A stretch of 64,000 bases of DNA from Ga0077527 sp945862135 (lineage in GTDB: Bacteria > Pseudomonadota > Gammaproteobacteria > Burkholderiales > SG8-41): assembly GCA_964203275.1 (NCBI GenBank), contig CAXNMF010000016.1, positions 1 through 64,000 on the forward strand. The letters run 5' to 3'. Numbering within the stretch: the first letter of the stretch is position 1; every line of letters starts with the position of its first letter. The notes beneath the pieces are model-generated. The model was given only the letters and a program-made list of their open reading frames with translations. It did not search any database and had not been told where the DNA came from. Below are positions 40,999 to 49,566 of the stretch, piece by piece. The position numbers and the translations under genes were made by a program.

Positions 40999-41096
40999 AA
41001 TGAAGTCTAGCACCACAAATTGCTGCGTCGCAACAGCTGAATTTTTTGTCTTTATGAGAGTGAAAATTCGATTATGAAGAGCCGGAGTCATCAGAT

Positions 41097-41894
41097 TTGG
41101 CCATCAAATTAAAGGCATTGTCTGTCGTTTCGAATGATCCGGGTCGTTCCGCTGGTTTGAGGCGGGGGCTGGAAATTTTGTGCCTGTTTTCAGAAGAAAG
41201 GCCTGAATGGGGCATTACGGAAATCGCACAGCAGATGAATTTGCACAAAAGTTTGATTCATCGATCCATAAAAACGCTGGAGGAAATGGGGTTCTTGCGG
41301 AGAGATCCCGGTAGCCGCCGATATTTGATGGGCTTCAAAACATTTGAGGTGGGTTCTCTGGCCGGGCGGCTTACCAACCGAATGGCCTGGTCCAGACCTG
41401 AACTCAGAAAACTGGCCCGAAAGTTAAAGGCAACTGTTTCGCTGCGGTTGGTTGTCGATGACGATCTTCTGGTGGTCGATATGATAGAAAGCCTGACACA
41501 TCTCCCCATTCACATTCCGCAAGGTGCGAGAGTTCCACTGAATTATGGTGCCGGTGGACAGGTGATGGCGGCATTTCGTGCTGATGAGGATTCCCGGAGG
41601 CTCATACGAAAATACGGGCTTCCGAGATTTACAGCGAAGTCCCTGACAACCGAAAAAGAATTTTTCAACGCGGTTCGCCGCGTAAGGCTTAATGGCTATG
41701 CAATCAGCGAGGGGGAGACCAGGCCGGGATATTTCAGTGTGGCTGCGCCTATTTTGGGGGCGGATAATCTCCTGACCGCGGTATTAGTCGTATCAAGCCC
41801 GGTCGGAACGATGACAAAAAAGGAAATCAGTGCTTTTGCCGAGGTCGCTGCTGAAACGGCGCGCCGTTTGACGCGCCGTTGTCATGAGATATAG
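41097..41894 (+). CDS. IclR-family transcriptional regulator
   Basis: A 265-residue regulator: an N-terminal winged helix (about residues 20-80; WGITEIAQQMNLHKSLIHRSIKTL and FLRRDPGSRRYLMG), then the IclR effector domain (about 90-260) with VRLNGYAISEGETRPGYFSVAAP. The start is TTG 41097, after GGAG. It is divergent from the TTT receptor and hydrolase, and its end is 4 nt from the convergent flavin monooxygenase, so it probably controls the whole cassette. Members often respond to aromatic acids. Confidence 0.88.
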   Translation: MAIKLKALSVVSNDPGRSAGLRRGLEILCLFSEERPEWGITEIAQQMNLHKSLIHRSIKTLEEMGFLRRDPGSRRYLMGFKTFEVGSLAGRLTNRMAWSRPELRKLARKLKATVSLRLVVDDDLLVVDMIESLTHLPIHIPQGARVPLNYGAGGQVMAAFRADEDSRRLIRKYGLPRFTAKSLTTEKEFFNAVRRVRLNGYAISEGETRPGYFSVAAPILGADNLLTAVLVVSSPVGTMTKKEISAFAEVAAETARRLTRRCHEI

Positions 41895-41898
41895 CGAT

Positions 41899-43119
41899 CT
41901 ACAATATTTCTGCGGCTTCCTTGACGCTGTTTATCAAGGATGTGCGTAGCATGAATTCTCGACAAAGTTTTGCATCTTCGGCCGTTCGTTTTACCTGGTC
42001 GTGATTTTTTTTGCGTACGGCGGGATCCTTCTCCGCTAAGAGTTTCTTGTTTCGTTCTGTTTGGGCTTTTGTGTGGTTAACGGCAACATGCCGGCGCTGT
42101 CTGCTGTAGCGATCCAGGATTTCGTCGGTTGTGCGCCCTTGCAGGATATCGCAAAGTTTTTGTCCCAGATTGATTGCATCATGCACACCGCTGTTCATTC
42201 CCATACCCCCGATCGGACTGTTCACATGGGCTGAATCACCCGCAAGAATCGCTCTCCCGCTGCGGAAGGTCGAGGCAATGCGCTGATGAACGGTATAGGT
42301 GGTGCGGTGAACCACTTCGTAAGGCTGATCACGGGGGAGAAATCGCTGTAGCTGGGTTTGAATATATTCGTCGCTGAGTATTTTTTCCGGGGGATCCTGA
42401 ATATCAGTCGGGAAGTGAACTCTCCAGCGTTCGGGTTGGGTCCATTTGAAGAGGTTGGACCATTGTTCGGGATCGGAGAGGTAGTTTCTGTAAGCGTAGC
42501 CATGGGCTTTGTCAAAGTCATAGCAGACCGCGACTGTGAGTGTTCTTTCGGGGTAGGTATAACCCTCGAATTCGATGCCCAGGGATTTTCTTATGATGCT
42601 TCTTCCGCCTTCGGCGCTGACTATATAGCTGCCACTGATGCGTTCTTCATTTCCTGCGGTGTCAGTGATCAGTGCCTCAATGCCATTTTCGTCCTGGGTG
42701 AAGGATACAAATTCGGTCGACATCCTGATTTCGCACATCTTTGTTTCGCGAAGAACCTGCATTGCTTCATCAATTATCTTGGTTCGCTCGCACTGCAGAA
42801 CGTAGGGAAAGCGGGTGTCATTTTTGAGGACAGCATGGTCAAATTCGGCAAACATCGAGTCTGTTTCGCGATCCCAGTATTGAACTGTTGGCGCTATCAG
42901 CCCCCTGCGTTCCATACGTTCGTAAAGACCAAGGTCGTCGAGCATTTCGAGTGTTGCGGGGTGAATGCTTCCCGCTCGTGGTTCCTGGTCAAGAAAGGTC
43001 TGGGGGTCAAGTCGCTCGATCATGATCGAGCGAATGCCGTTCTGGGCGAGATATAACGCCAGGCAAATGCCTACAGGGCCAGCGCCAATTATCACTATTG
43101 GCTTGTTGGTATTGGTCAT
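41899..43119 (-). CDS. FAD-dependent monooxygenase (PheA/MhpA/UbiH class)
   Basis: A 406-residue class-A flavin monooxygenase: dinucleotide motif VIIGAGPVGICLALYLAQNG near residue 9, a DG-type motif region EGGRSIIRKSLG near 170, and the GD motif ILAGDSAHVNSPIGGMGMNSG near 292. Such enzymes hydroxylate aromatic rings with NAD(P)H and O2. The C-terminal thioredoxin-like domain of phenol hydroxylases is absent. It lies 4 nt downstream of the VOC gene in one operon, suggesting hydroxylation and then ring or adduct processing. Confidence 0.88.
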   Translation of the reverse strand: MTNTNKPIVIIGAGPVGICLALYLAQNGIRSIMIERLDPQTFLDQEPRAGSIHPATLEMLDDLGLYERMERRGLIAPTVQYWDRETDSMFAEFDHAVLKNDTRFPYVLQCERTKIIDEAMQVLRETKMCEIRMSTEFVSFTQDENGIEALITDTAGNEERISGSYIVSAEGGRSIIRKSLGIEFEGYTYPERTLTVAVCYDFDKAHGYAYRNYLSDPEQWSNLFKWTQPERWRVHFPTDIQDPPEKILSDEYIQTQLQRFLPRDQPYEVVHRTTYTVHQRIASTFRSGRAILAGDSAHVNSPIGGMGMNSGVHDAINLGQKLCDILQGRTTDEILDRYSRQRRHVAVNHTKAQTERNKKLLAEKDPAVRKKNHDQVKRTAEDAKLCREFMLRTSLINSVKEAAEIL

Positions 43120-43123
43120 CAGT

Positions 43124-43540
43124 TCAATCCGCAGGCTTGACGTTTTTTACTGCGCCACGCCATCCGCTCGCGGTGATATCAAACACGATGCCGTCATGGT
43201 CCCGATACTTCACTTCATAAAAGCTGTTGGGCGTGTTTGGCGCGCGTCCCTGGAAATGAGTTGCTCCTGCAGCTTTGACCTGCTCTTCAGCTTGTGCGAG
43301 ATCATCGACCCACATGCCGAAGTGCATGACTCCATAAAACTCTTTACCGGTTTCAATGCCGGGCGCGTTGCCTTTTTTATTCAAAACGGCAATATTGATC
43401 GTTCCATCGGTCATATAGATGCCATTTTGAGCATCACCCGCCTTGGTCATGCCAAATGCGTCTTCAAGAAACTTCTGTGTTTTTGCCACATCACGAACGG
43501 ACAGCGCGATATGTCGGAGTTTGTATTTTTGCTTTTCCAC
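43124..43540 (-). CDS. VOC-superfamily (glyoxalase/extradiol-dioxygenase fold) protein
   Basis: A 138-residue protein with two beta-alpha-beta-beta-beta modules: LRHIALSVRDVAKTQKFLEDA opens the first, and MHFGMWVDDLAQAEEQVKAAG the second. Candidate metal ligands are H10 of RHIALSV, H of MHFGMW, and a late acidic residue in DHDGIVFDI. GTG 43540 after AGGAAG is preferred over the longer frame from 43660. It precedes the flavin monooxygenase gene by 4 nt. A role in isomerising or cleaving the hydroxylated product is likely. Confidence 0.82.
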   Translation of the reverse strand: MEKQKYKLRHIALSVRDVAKTQKFLEDAFGMTKAGDAQNGIYMTDGTINIAVLNKKGNAPGIETGKEFYGVMHFGMWVDDLAQAEEQVKAAGATHFQGRAPNTPNSFYEVKYRDHDGIVFDITASGWRGAVKNVKPAD

Positions 43541-43996
43541 GAATGCTTCCTTTATCAAAAGGCCGGTAGATATTTGGAATTGGCTATCGGTTTTTTTGGG
43601 GGGGTAAGTGCAGGATGGTGTATCAGTTTTGAACCGGTTTGAATATCTGTGATCCCGCAATTGCCAAGACTGTTCAAATTATGCGAACTTAGTTTAAGGT
43701 TGAGTCCTGGGTTGGTCAATAACCTGTGCGAGTTGAAGTGGCTACCCCCGAAAGGCCTTGTTTCTGGAGATGGCTTTAAGGCTTGTTACTTTGGTGAACT
43801 GTCTTTTCACCTTGCGCGAGAAATGTGAATCTTCCGCCGATCTTGCATCTGGCGCGCAACCTGATGGCGGCGCCAGGTAATCTTTTTCACCTACAAATCC
43901 GATATCGGATGAACCGGCCGGGTGTCGATTCCGGCTTTTGACGCCATCACCAACCCGATGGACAGTCACCAGGGCGAGGCGCAGACTTGTGCAGCA
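43541..43996. other. Gap of 456 nt with a possible operator; no convincing gene
   Basis: This stretch between the VOC gene (leftward) and the next gene (rightward) should hold both promoters. GTTCAAATTATGCGAAC at 43672-43688 is a short inverted repeat (GTTC/GAAC) that could be a regulator site. A G-rich run lies at 43597-43603. Small frames here lack coding character. Confidence 0.4.
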
Positions 43997-44551
43997 ATGA
44001 AAAATTCCGCAATTACGGCAGAACTATTGCGCGGCAGTGTACTGCTAATGTCGTTTTTCTTCTGTGCGCCAGGGAAGGCTCAGCCATCGGGAGTGTTTCC
44101 CTTCGATCACCTGGTAAGCAGCCCGTCGGTTCACTGCGCGTTTTACCGGGATTACGACATTGATCCGCAGACCGGAGACCGCTTGCTGGTCGAGGGGCGC
44201 TCCAATTCACTGACACATTACCAGCGGCGGCGCGGCGAGCGCGTGCGTTCGATTGACACCCGGCGTGCCGGCGCTGTCGAGGTGCAGGTGGTGCAGGGGC
44301 GTTACCTGCATTACATCGAACGCAGTGCAGGCATGTTCATCGTCACCACGATATATGCCTGCCTGGAGCGCGATCCGCAAAGCAATCTTTGCATCAACTA
44401 CGGTGCGGTCAACGCCCGTCATTTTGATGCGCGCGTGTTACGTGAGCCCGATCGGGTTTATGAAGAGCTGCGGGCACGTGCTGAACCCGGCTTCTGCGAC
44501 CACAGCTTCATTCATCTGCAGGAGGCCGCGAGGGCGCCGCTGCGACAGTGA
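43997..44551 (+). CDS. Secreted hypothetical protein
   Basis: A 184-residue protein. From ATG 43997 the N-terminus is a likely signal peptide (SVLLMSFFFCAPGKAQP, cleavage near residue 28). The mature part contains four cysteines (SVHCAFYRDYD, IYACLERD, NLCINYG, PGFCDHSF), which could form two disulfides in the periplasm. No family is recognised. The ribosome binding site is weak, and ATG 43958 or GTG 43922 are alternative starts. An AT-rich motif copy follows directly after its stop. Confidence 0.62.
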   Translation: MKNSAITAELLRGSVLLMSFFFCAPGKAQPSGVFPFDHLVSSPSVHCAFYRDYDIDPQTGDRLLVEGRSNSLTHYQRRRGERVRSIDTRRAGAVEVQVVQGRYLHYIERSAGMFIVTTIYACLERDPQSNLCINYGAVNARHFDARVLREPDRVYEELRARAEPGFCDHSFIHLQEAARAPLRQ

Positions 44552-44553
44552 TG

Positions 44554-44574
44554 TAGCTTGTTGTTTTTATTGAA
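44554..44574 (+). repeat. AT-rich dispersed motif, degenerate copy between convergent genes
   Basis: The run from 44554 matches the consensus TAAMTAWTTGWTTTWATTGA at 17 of 20 positions, including an intact TTGTTTTTATTGA. It lies between the stop codons of the secreted hypothetical protein and the cysteine desulfurase. Confidence 0.5.
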
Positions 44575-44582
44575 TGATTTGA

Positions 44583-45737
44583 TTACGCGGCTTGCAGTCG
44601 TCCGGCGCGGCAGTCTTCAATTTTTTTGCGCAGGTAATCCGCGGCCCAGTCGATTTCCTCGAGGGTATTGAAGCGGCCGACGGAGATGCGGATCGAATTG
44701 CCGGCGATGTCGTCATCCGACCCCAGCGCCTGCAGCACATGCGACACGCCGCCGGTGGAGCAGGCGGAAGTTGATGACACCGCGATATCAGTAAGCGTGG
44801 TGACCAGTGAATCGCAGTTAGGGATGTTGAGGCTGATGTTCAGGTTGTTGGCAATGCGCTGATCCATGTCGCCGTTCAACATCACGCCCGGCAAATCTTT
44901 CAGTTTCGACCAAAAGCGGTCACGCAGCATCCGCAAATGCGGCACTTCGGTAGCCATCAATTCGCCGGAAATGCGCAACGCCGTGCCCATGCCGACGATC
45001 TGGTGTGTGGCCAGTGTGCCGGAGCGCAGGCCGCGTTCGTGCCCGCCACCATGCATCTGGCATTCAAGGCGTACCTGCGGTGCGCGGCGCACGTACAGCG
45101 CGCCAATTCCTTTGGGGCCATAGGTTTTGTGTGCGGTCAGCGACATGATGTCCACCGGCTGCTTCGCAAGATCAATCGCCACTTTGCCGGTAGCCTGCGC
45201 GGCATCGACATGGAACAGCACGCCACGTTCACGGCAGATCGCGCCGATGGCGTTGATGTCCTGAATGACGCCGATTTCATTATTGACCAGCATTACCGAG
45301 GCCAGCACGGTATCCGGCCGCAGCGCGGCGCGGAAAGTTTCAAGATCAAGCAGGCCGTTTTTTTGCGGCGCGAGATAAGTGACCGTGAATCCCTGTTTTT
45401 CCAGCCACTTCATCGTGTCGAGAACGGCCTTGTGTTCGGTCTGCACGGTGATCAGGTGTTTGCCGCGGGCCTGCGCCGCGATCGCCGCGCCCTTGATCGC
45501 GAGATTGTTGGATTCAGTTGCGCCCGAAGTCCAGGCGATGTCGCGCGCTTCGGCGCCGACCAGCCGTGCAACTTCGGCACGTGCGGCTTCGACGGCTTTG
45601 CTGGCTGCGTGGCCGAAAGCATGGGTACTGCTTGCAGGATTGCCGAACTGCTCGCGCAGGTACGGCAGCATGGCGTCAACCACGGCGGGGTCCAGCGGCG
45701 TGGTTGCTGAATTGTCGAGATAGATCGGAGTTTGCAT
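44583..45737 (-). CDS. Cysteine desulfurase (IscS/NifS family)
   Basis: A 384-residue PLP enzyme: YLDNSATTPLDPAVV at the N-terminus, TSGATESNNLAIKG, the PLP lysine in TAHKTYGPKG near residue 203, and the mobile catalytic cysteine in SSTSACSTGG near 327. It takes sulfur from cysteine for Fe-S clusters or tRNA thiolation. No iscU, iscR or thiI is adjacent, so it is a stand-alone NifS-type paralogue and not part of an isc operon. It follows a small gene by 8 nt. Confidence 0.92.
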   Translation of the reverse strand: MQTPIYLDNSATTPLDPAVVDAMLPYLREQFGNPASSTHAFGHAASKAVEAARAEVARLVGAEARDIAWTSGATESNNLAIKGAAIAAQARGKHLITVQTEHKAVLDTMKWLEKQGFTVTYLAPQKNGLLDLETFRAALRPDTVLASVMLVNNEIGVIQDINAIGAICRERGVLFHVDAAQATGKVAIDLAKQPVDIMSLTAHKTYGPKGIGALYVRRAPQVRLECQMHGGGHERGLRSGTLATHQIVGMGTALRISGELMATEVPHLRMLRDRFWSKLKDLPGVMLNGDMDQRIANNLNISLNIPNCDSLVTTLTDIAVSSTSACSTGGVSHVLQALGSDDDIAGNSIRISVGRFNTLEEIDWAADYLRKKIEDCRAGRLQAA

Positions 45738-45745
45738 TTCGAGCC

Positions 45746-46003
45746 TCAGTGCTTTTTCTGTTCCTCTGCGAGCGCGGCGATGACGCGCTGGCGTTTTTCT
45801 TCGACTTCCTTGGCGAAACCTGGGTGGCGCTGCTCGACGAGGCCGATGGCCATGCCGAGTTTCAGCAGCGAAACCGCCATCACGGCCGAAAGGTCGTCTA
45901 GGTCGGGACTGGCCTTGGCCAGCTGCATGGCTTCGACGGTTTCGTCATACAGTTGTTGCGTTGCATCTTGCAGCTCGCCTTCGAACAGCGGGGGTGTGCT
46001 CAT
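45746..46003 (-). CDS. Small helical protein of unknown function
   Basis: An 85-residue acidic, mostly helical protein (LQDATQQLYDETVEAMQLAKA, then VMAVSLLKLGMAIGLVEQRHP, ending in a charged helix EVEEKRQRVIAALAEEQKKH). No domain is recognised. It is co-directional with the cysteine desulfurase and separated by 8 nt, so they are probably co-transcribed. A link to Fe-S or sulfur handling is only inferred from position. Confidence 0.7.
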   Translation of the reverse strand: MSTPPLFEGELQDATQQLYDETVEAMQLAKASPDLDDLSAVMAVSLLKLGMAIGLVEQRHPGFAKEVEEKRQRVIAALAEEQKKH

Positions 46004-46081
46004 TGCGGTGTGACCGGTCTGTATCTGGAAAGTGCGCCGATTTTAGCGCGATTCAACACCGGGGCAGATTACAATTTGACA

Positions 46082-47053
46082 GTGATCAATCTCATTCACA
46101 TTGCTATCGTTGCGGGTCTCGCCTGCGCATCAGCCGCGGCCCTGGCTCAGGGTTATCCGAACCGCACTGTCCGTATTGTCGTACCCATCGCGGCCGGCGG
46201 CGCAGCCGACGTGTTCGCGCGCACGCTGGCCGCGCATTATGCCGAGGCCTGGAGCCAGCAAGTGATCGTCGATAACCGGCCCGGTGCCGGCGGCATGATC
46301 GGTTCGGAGATGGTGGCGAAGGCCGCGCCCGATGGCTACACGCTGCTGATGGCCTATACCTCGCATGTGGCGAATCCTTCCCTGTGGACGCGGATTCCGT
46401 ACGATACGCTGCGCGACTTCGCGCCGGTGACCATGGTGGCGCAGGTGCCCAGCGTATTGATCGTGCATCCTTCGCTGCCGGTGCACTCGGTGAAGGAGCT
46501 GATCACCTTCGCGCGGCGACGCCCGCACGAGCTCGATTACGGTAGTTCCGGTTTTGGCACCGCGGCCCATCTCGCCGGCGCGCTGTTCGTGCAGCGCGCC
46601 GGACTGCACATGACCCATGTGCCCTACAAGGGAGGCAGCCCGGCGCTGTATGAACTGCTCGGCGGCCAGATTTCGGTGATGTTCGGCAGTCTTGCCACCT
46701 CGATTCCGAGCATATTCAACGGGCGGGCGAGGGCTCTGGCGGTGACCGGATCGGCCAGGGTCGCGGCACTGCCGCAGGTACCGACAATGGCCGAGGCCGC
46801 TCTACCCGGCTACGAGGCGATCGGCTGGTTCGCGCTGTTCGCGCCGGCGCACACCTCGGGCACGGTGATCCACAAAATCCATTCCGGTACGGTGGTGATG
46901 GGCACTGGTCAGGGCGTGCACGAGCGCTTCCAGTCCCTGGGCGCGGCTTTTGTTCCGTCAACGCCTGCTGAACTGGGTGCGCGGGTGCGCATCGAGGTCG
47001 CCAAATGGCGCGAAGTGATCCGCGCCGCCGGCATCAAGCCGATGCAGAACTGA
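46082..47053 (+). CDS. TTT-family (Bug/TctC) periplasmic solute-binding protein
   Basis: A 323-residue exported receptor. The frame opens far upstream, but GTG 46082 (or TTG 46076) gives a proper signal peptide, INLIHIAIVAGLACASAAAL, followed by QGYPNRTVRIVVPIAAGGAAD and VDNRPGAGGMIGSE. An upstream start would overlap the divergent small gene. No enzyme gene is co-directional, so this is an isolated receptor. The 3' end is 12 nt from the convergent DoxX-type gene. Confidence 0.87.
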   Translation: MINLIHIAIVAGLACASAAALAQGYPNRTVRIVVPIAAGGAADVFARTLAAHYAEAWSQQVIVDNRPGAGGMIGSEMVAKAAPDGYTLLMAYTSHVANPSLWTRIPYDTLRDFAPVTMVAQVPSVLIVHPSLPVHSVKELITFARRRPHELDYGSSGFGTAAHLAGALFVQRAGLHMTHVPYKGGSPALYELLGGQISVMFGSLATSIPSIFNGRARALAVTGSARVAALPQVPTMAEAALPGYEAIGWFALFAPAHTSGTVIHKIHSGTVVMGTGQGVHERFQSLGAAFVPSTPAELGARVRIEVAKWREVIRAAGIKPMQN

Positions 47054-47065
47054 AAACTTGCTGTA

Positions 47066-47449
47066 TCAGCGCCGATTGAGCGCGAACCTGCCGGGGCCGA
47101 TCAGCGCCACAACCAGCGCGGTAAAAAGGTAGAAGCCCTGCAATTCCAGTGCCCAACCGCCCTGTTTGCCGAGTTCGAACAACTGCGAGCTGTGAGCCAG
47201 CGCGATAGCCACCACCATGTTGAAGGCCATGATCAGCCCGCCGGTGCGCGCATGCCAGCCGGCGATCACCATCAACGGCGCGATCACTTCGCCGACGAAC
47301 ACGCCGTAGGCGAGAAAACCGGGCAGGCCGTGGCTGGTGACCATGCCTTCGATGCCGGACACGCCATAACGCAGTTTGGCGATGCCGTGCAGCAGCATCA
47401 GGATGCCCAGGGTCAGACGCAGAACGAGTTTGCCGATGTCGTCGTGCAT
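47066..47449 (-). CDS. DoxX-family membrane protein
   Basis: A 127-residue protein with four helices and the DoxX signature: LVLRLTLGILMLLHGIAKLRYG at the N-terminus, then FGVFVGEVIAPLMVIAG-like second helix and GGLIMAFNMVVAIALAH. The family name comes from a thiosulfate:quinone oxidoreductase subunit, but most members are uncharacterised membrane proteins linked to redox stress. It follows the PH-domain gene on the same strand after 26 nt in transcription order reversed, so the two may share regulation. Confidence 0.85.
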   Translation of the reverse strand: MHDDIGKLVLRLTLGILMLLHGIAKLRYGVSGIEGMVTSHGLPGFLAYGVFVGEVIAPLMVIAGWHARTGGLIMAFNMVVAIALAHSSQLFELGKQGGWALELQGFYLFTALVVALIGPGRFALNRR

Positions 47450-47475
47450 GCAGTCCCTCAGGAAAATACCGCCGC

Positions 47476-47883
47476 TCAGGCGACCGGATTGCTGACGCTT
47501 TCAATCGCGCGTTTGACCGCCATCGGATCCTTGATGTTGCGCAGTACCACATCGCTGATGCCGCGGCCGCTGACATGGATATTGCCGAAACCGAGTATGC
47601 GGCCGAAGACGCCCTGGTCGATTTCAACGGTTTCGATTGAGGCCAGTTTCATTTCTTCGGATTTGCGGCTGATGATGCCGGTCTTGGAGATCACGCGTTT
47701 GTTGGTGAGGCCAAGTTCGGTGTAACGCACACGCAGGTATTCATAAATCGCCAGCGGGATGGTTATGCCGAAAAACGGTGACAGCAGCAGCCAGATCACC
47801 ATCGGGATGCGCACCACCCAGTGCTGCGCGAACAGGCTGGATATTTCCTCGCCTGTGGAAAGGGATTCGTCGATGTAGGCCAT
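47476..47883 (-). CDS. Bacterial PH-domain membrane protein (bPH2/YdbT-like)
   Basis: A 135-residue protein with two adjacent transmembrane helices (about residues 24-47) and a PH-like domain: YTELGLTNKRVISKTGIISRKSEEMKLASIETVEID is the characteristic beta-strand series of bacterial PH proteins. The fold is thought to bind lipid or peptide at the inner face of the membrane. It lies upstream of the DoxX-type gene on the same strand, with 26 nt between. Confidence 0.85.
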   Translation of the reverse strand: MAYIDESLSTGEEISSLFAQHWVVRIPMVIWLLLSPFFGITIPLAIYEYLRVRYTELGLTNKRVISKTGIISRKSEEMKLASIETVEIDQGVFGRILGFGNIHVSGRGISDVVLRNIKDPMAVKRAIESVSNPVA

Positions 47884-47931
47884 GGCCGTTGGATTGCGGC
47901 GCGGAAGAAAGTACCCGCGCCGCAGTCTCTA

Positions 47932-48387
47932 TCAGTGATCCCAGCCCGTGGTCTTCGCGCCTTCGGTGGCGAGCAGCACATAAGCCATGATGCAGGGTTC
48001 CTTGCCGCGGTTTTCCCAGTTATGCATGGTCTGGCGCTGGATGATCACGGTGCCCGGCGTCAGATGCACTTCTTCGCCGCCATCCAGTTGCATCCACAGT
48101 TCACCGGCGAGGCAAATCGCGTAGTCGACCGAATCAGTGACGTGCCAGCGCTTGGCGACACCCGGATCGTATTTCGCGAGACGAAACACCGAACCGCCTG
48201 CCAGGCTGGTGCCCAGTTCCCAGGTGTTCGGATCTTCAGTGGTCATTTCCGCGGGTAGTTTCTTGGTGGCCCACATCGGAATGTTGTGGAAGCCGGGGCG
48301 CATCGGGATCGGATCGATCACGGCATCGGATTTGATGTAGGCCTTGCCTTCTTTGTTGGTATCGGTGACGACTCTGCGGAATTTCAT
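47932..48387 (-). CDS. Cupin-domain protein
   Basis: A 151-residue single-cupin protein: GVAKRWHVTDSVDYAICLAGELWMQLDG carries the first cupin motif in variant form (one histidine and acidic residues), and VIIQRQTMHNWENRGKEPC the second, with the metal-binding histidine. The likely role is a dioxygenase, isomerase or sensor of a small acid. It is the last gene of a minus-strand run with two TTT receptors, but a terminator hairpin and AT-rich motif at 48459-48526 separate it from them, so it probably has its own promoter. Confidence 0.82.
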   Translation of the reverse strand: MKFRRVVTDTNKEGKAYIKSDAVIDPIPMRPGFHNIPMWATKKLPAEMTTEDPNTWELGTSLAGGSVFRLAKYDPGVAKRWHVTDSVDYAICLAGELWMQLDGGEEVHLTPGTVIIQRQTMHNWENRGKEPCIMAYVLLATEGAKTTGWDH

Positions 48388-48458
48388 GATTGCTGCGCTC
48401 TCCAGTAAAACGGCTGTGCTGCCGGTTCAAAAAAATGCCGGCAAGCCGGCGATTACCA

Positions 48459-48478
48459 TAAATATTTGATTTAATTGA
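48459..48478 (+). repeat. AT-rich dispersed motif, copy 4
   Basis: TAAATATTTGATTTAATTGA is identical over 20 bases to 62160-62179 and matches the 4211/6566 form at 15 of 20 positions. It lies 72 nt upstream of the cupin start. Confidence 0.6.
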
Positions 48479-48487
48479 TATTTCAAT

Positions 48488-48526
48488 AAACACGGGGCGA
48501 GTTCAAACTTCCGCTCCCCCGTGTTT
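48488..48526 (-). terminator. Hairpin terminator downstream of a TTT receptor
   Basis: AAACACGGGG (48488-48497) pairs perfectly with CCCCGTGTTT (48517-48526) around a 19-nt loop, just after the stop codon of the minus-strand receptor gene at 48535. Confidence 0.75.
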
Positions 48527-48534
48527 GTACCACA

Positions 48535-49512
48535 TCAGCTTGATACTTTGATATTGGCAGCCTTCACCACTTTTTTCCATTTTTCAACGTCGCGTGCGAT
48601 GGCGTTGAGGAACTGCTCAGGCGGTCCGCCTGCGGGTTCGACGCCGTCGCCGGCCATGCGTTTCTGCATCTCGGGGGTTTTCAGGATGCGCGCCACTTCG
48701 CTGTTCCAGCGTGCGATAACCGGTTTGGGTATGCCCTTCGGGCCCCACAGTCCGTACCAGAGTACTGCTTCGTAATCCTTGACGGTCTCGCCAATCGCCG
48801 GCACGTCGGGCAGGGCAGGTGAGCGTTTGGCGGTGGTGACGCCGATGCCGCGCAGCTTGCCGCTTTTTACGTGCGGGATGGTTGCAGGAAACGAGCCGAA
48901 CAGCACCTGCACCTGGCCGCCGATCAGGTCACTGAGCGCCGGGCCCGTACCCTTGTAAGGGATGTGGGTCATTTTGGTTCCGGCCATCAGGTCGAATAGT
49001 TCAGTCGAGAGGTGAGTGATACCGCCGGTGCCGGTGGAGGCGTAATTCAACTTGCCGGGATTGGCTTTGGCGTAGGTGATGATCTCTGCGACCGATTTCA
49101 CCGGCACCGAAGGGTGCAGAGCAAGCGCGAAGCCACTTTCACCGATCATCACCAGTGGCTGGATGTCCTTCACTGGATCATAGGGCAGCTTGTAGAGCGC
49201 GGCATTGGTGCCGTAGCTGCCGGAAACCATGATCACCGTATAGCCGTCAGGTGCTGCGCGCACTGCCATTTCGGCGCCGATGGTGCCGCCGCCGCCGGCG
49301 CGGTTATCAACGATCACCTGCTGGCCGAACGCCGCAGTGGCGTTCGTCGCAATCAGGCGCGCCGTGATATCGGTGCCGCCGCCCGGTGCAAAGGGCACCA
49401 GCATGCGCACCGGTCGATTGGGGTATTTTTCGGCCTGGGCTGCGGCCGGGAGCGGCAGCGCGCAGACTGCTGCGACGGTCAGTGCGGCGGGTATTTTTTT
49501 AATGATGTTCAT
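48535..49512 (-). CDS. TTT-family (Bug/TctC) periplasmic solute-binding protein
   Basis: A 325-residue exported receptor with a signal peptide ending near AAAQAE (residue 27), then YPNRPVRMLVPFAPGGGTDITARL, VDNRAGGGGTIGAE and IPYKGTGPALSDL, all canonical Bug segments. GGAGGAGGAC precedes the ATG. It lies 54 nt downstream of a second receptor gene in the same direction, and two receptors in tandem suggest either two substrates or a duplication. Terminated by the hairpin at 48488-48526. Confidence 0.92.
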   Translation of the reverse strand: MNIIKKIPAALTVAAVCALPLPAAAQAEKYPNRPVRMLVPFAPGGGTDITARLIATNATAAFGQQVIVDNRAGGGGTIGAEMAVRAAPDGYTVIMVSGSYGTNAALYKLPYDPVKDIQPLVMIGESGFALALHPSVPVKSVAEIITYAKANPGKLNYASTGTGGITHLSTELFDLMAGTKMTHIPYKGTGPALSDLIGGQVQVLFGSFPATIPHVKSGKLRGIGVTTAKRSPALPDVPAIGETVKDYEAVLWYGLWGPKGIPKPVIARWNSEVARILKTPEMQKRMAGDGVEPAGGPPEQFLNAIARDVEKWKKVVKAANIKVSS

Positions 49513-49566
49513 ATGTCCTCCTCCGGTTGTAATGCGAAATCTGAATACTGAGTCCTCAATACTTGA

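Noticed and set aside
43742..43969. 75-codon minus-strand frame in the gap before the secreted hypothetical protein
   Set aside because: No ribosome binding site, no recognisable family, and irregular composition; the gap is more simply promoter DNA.
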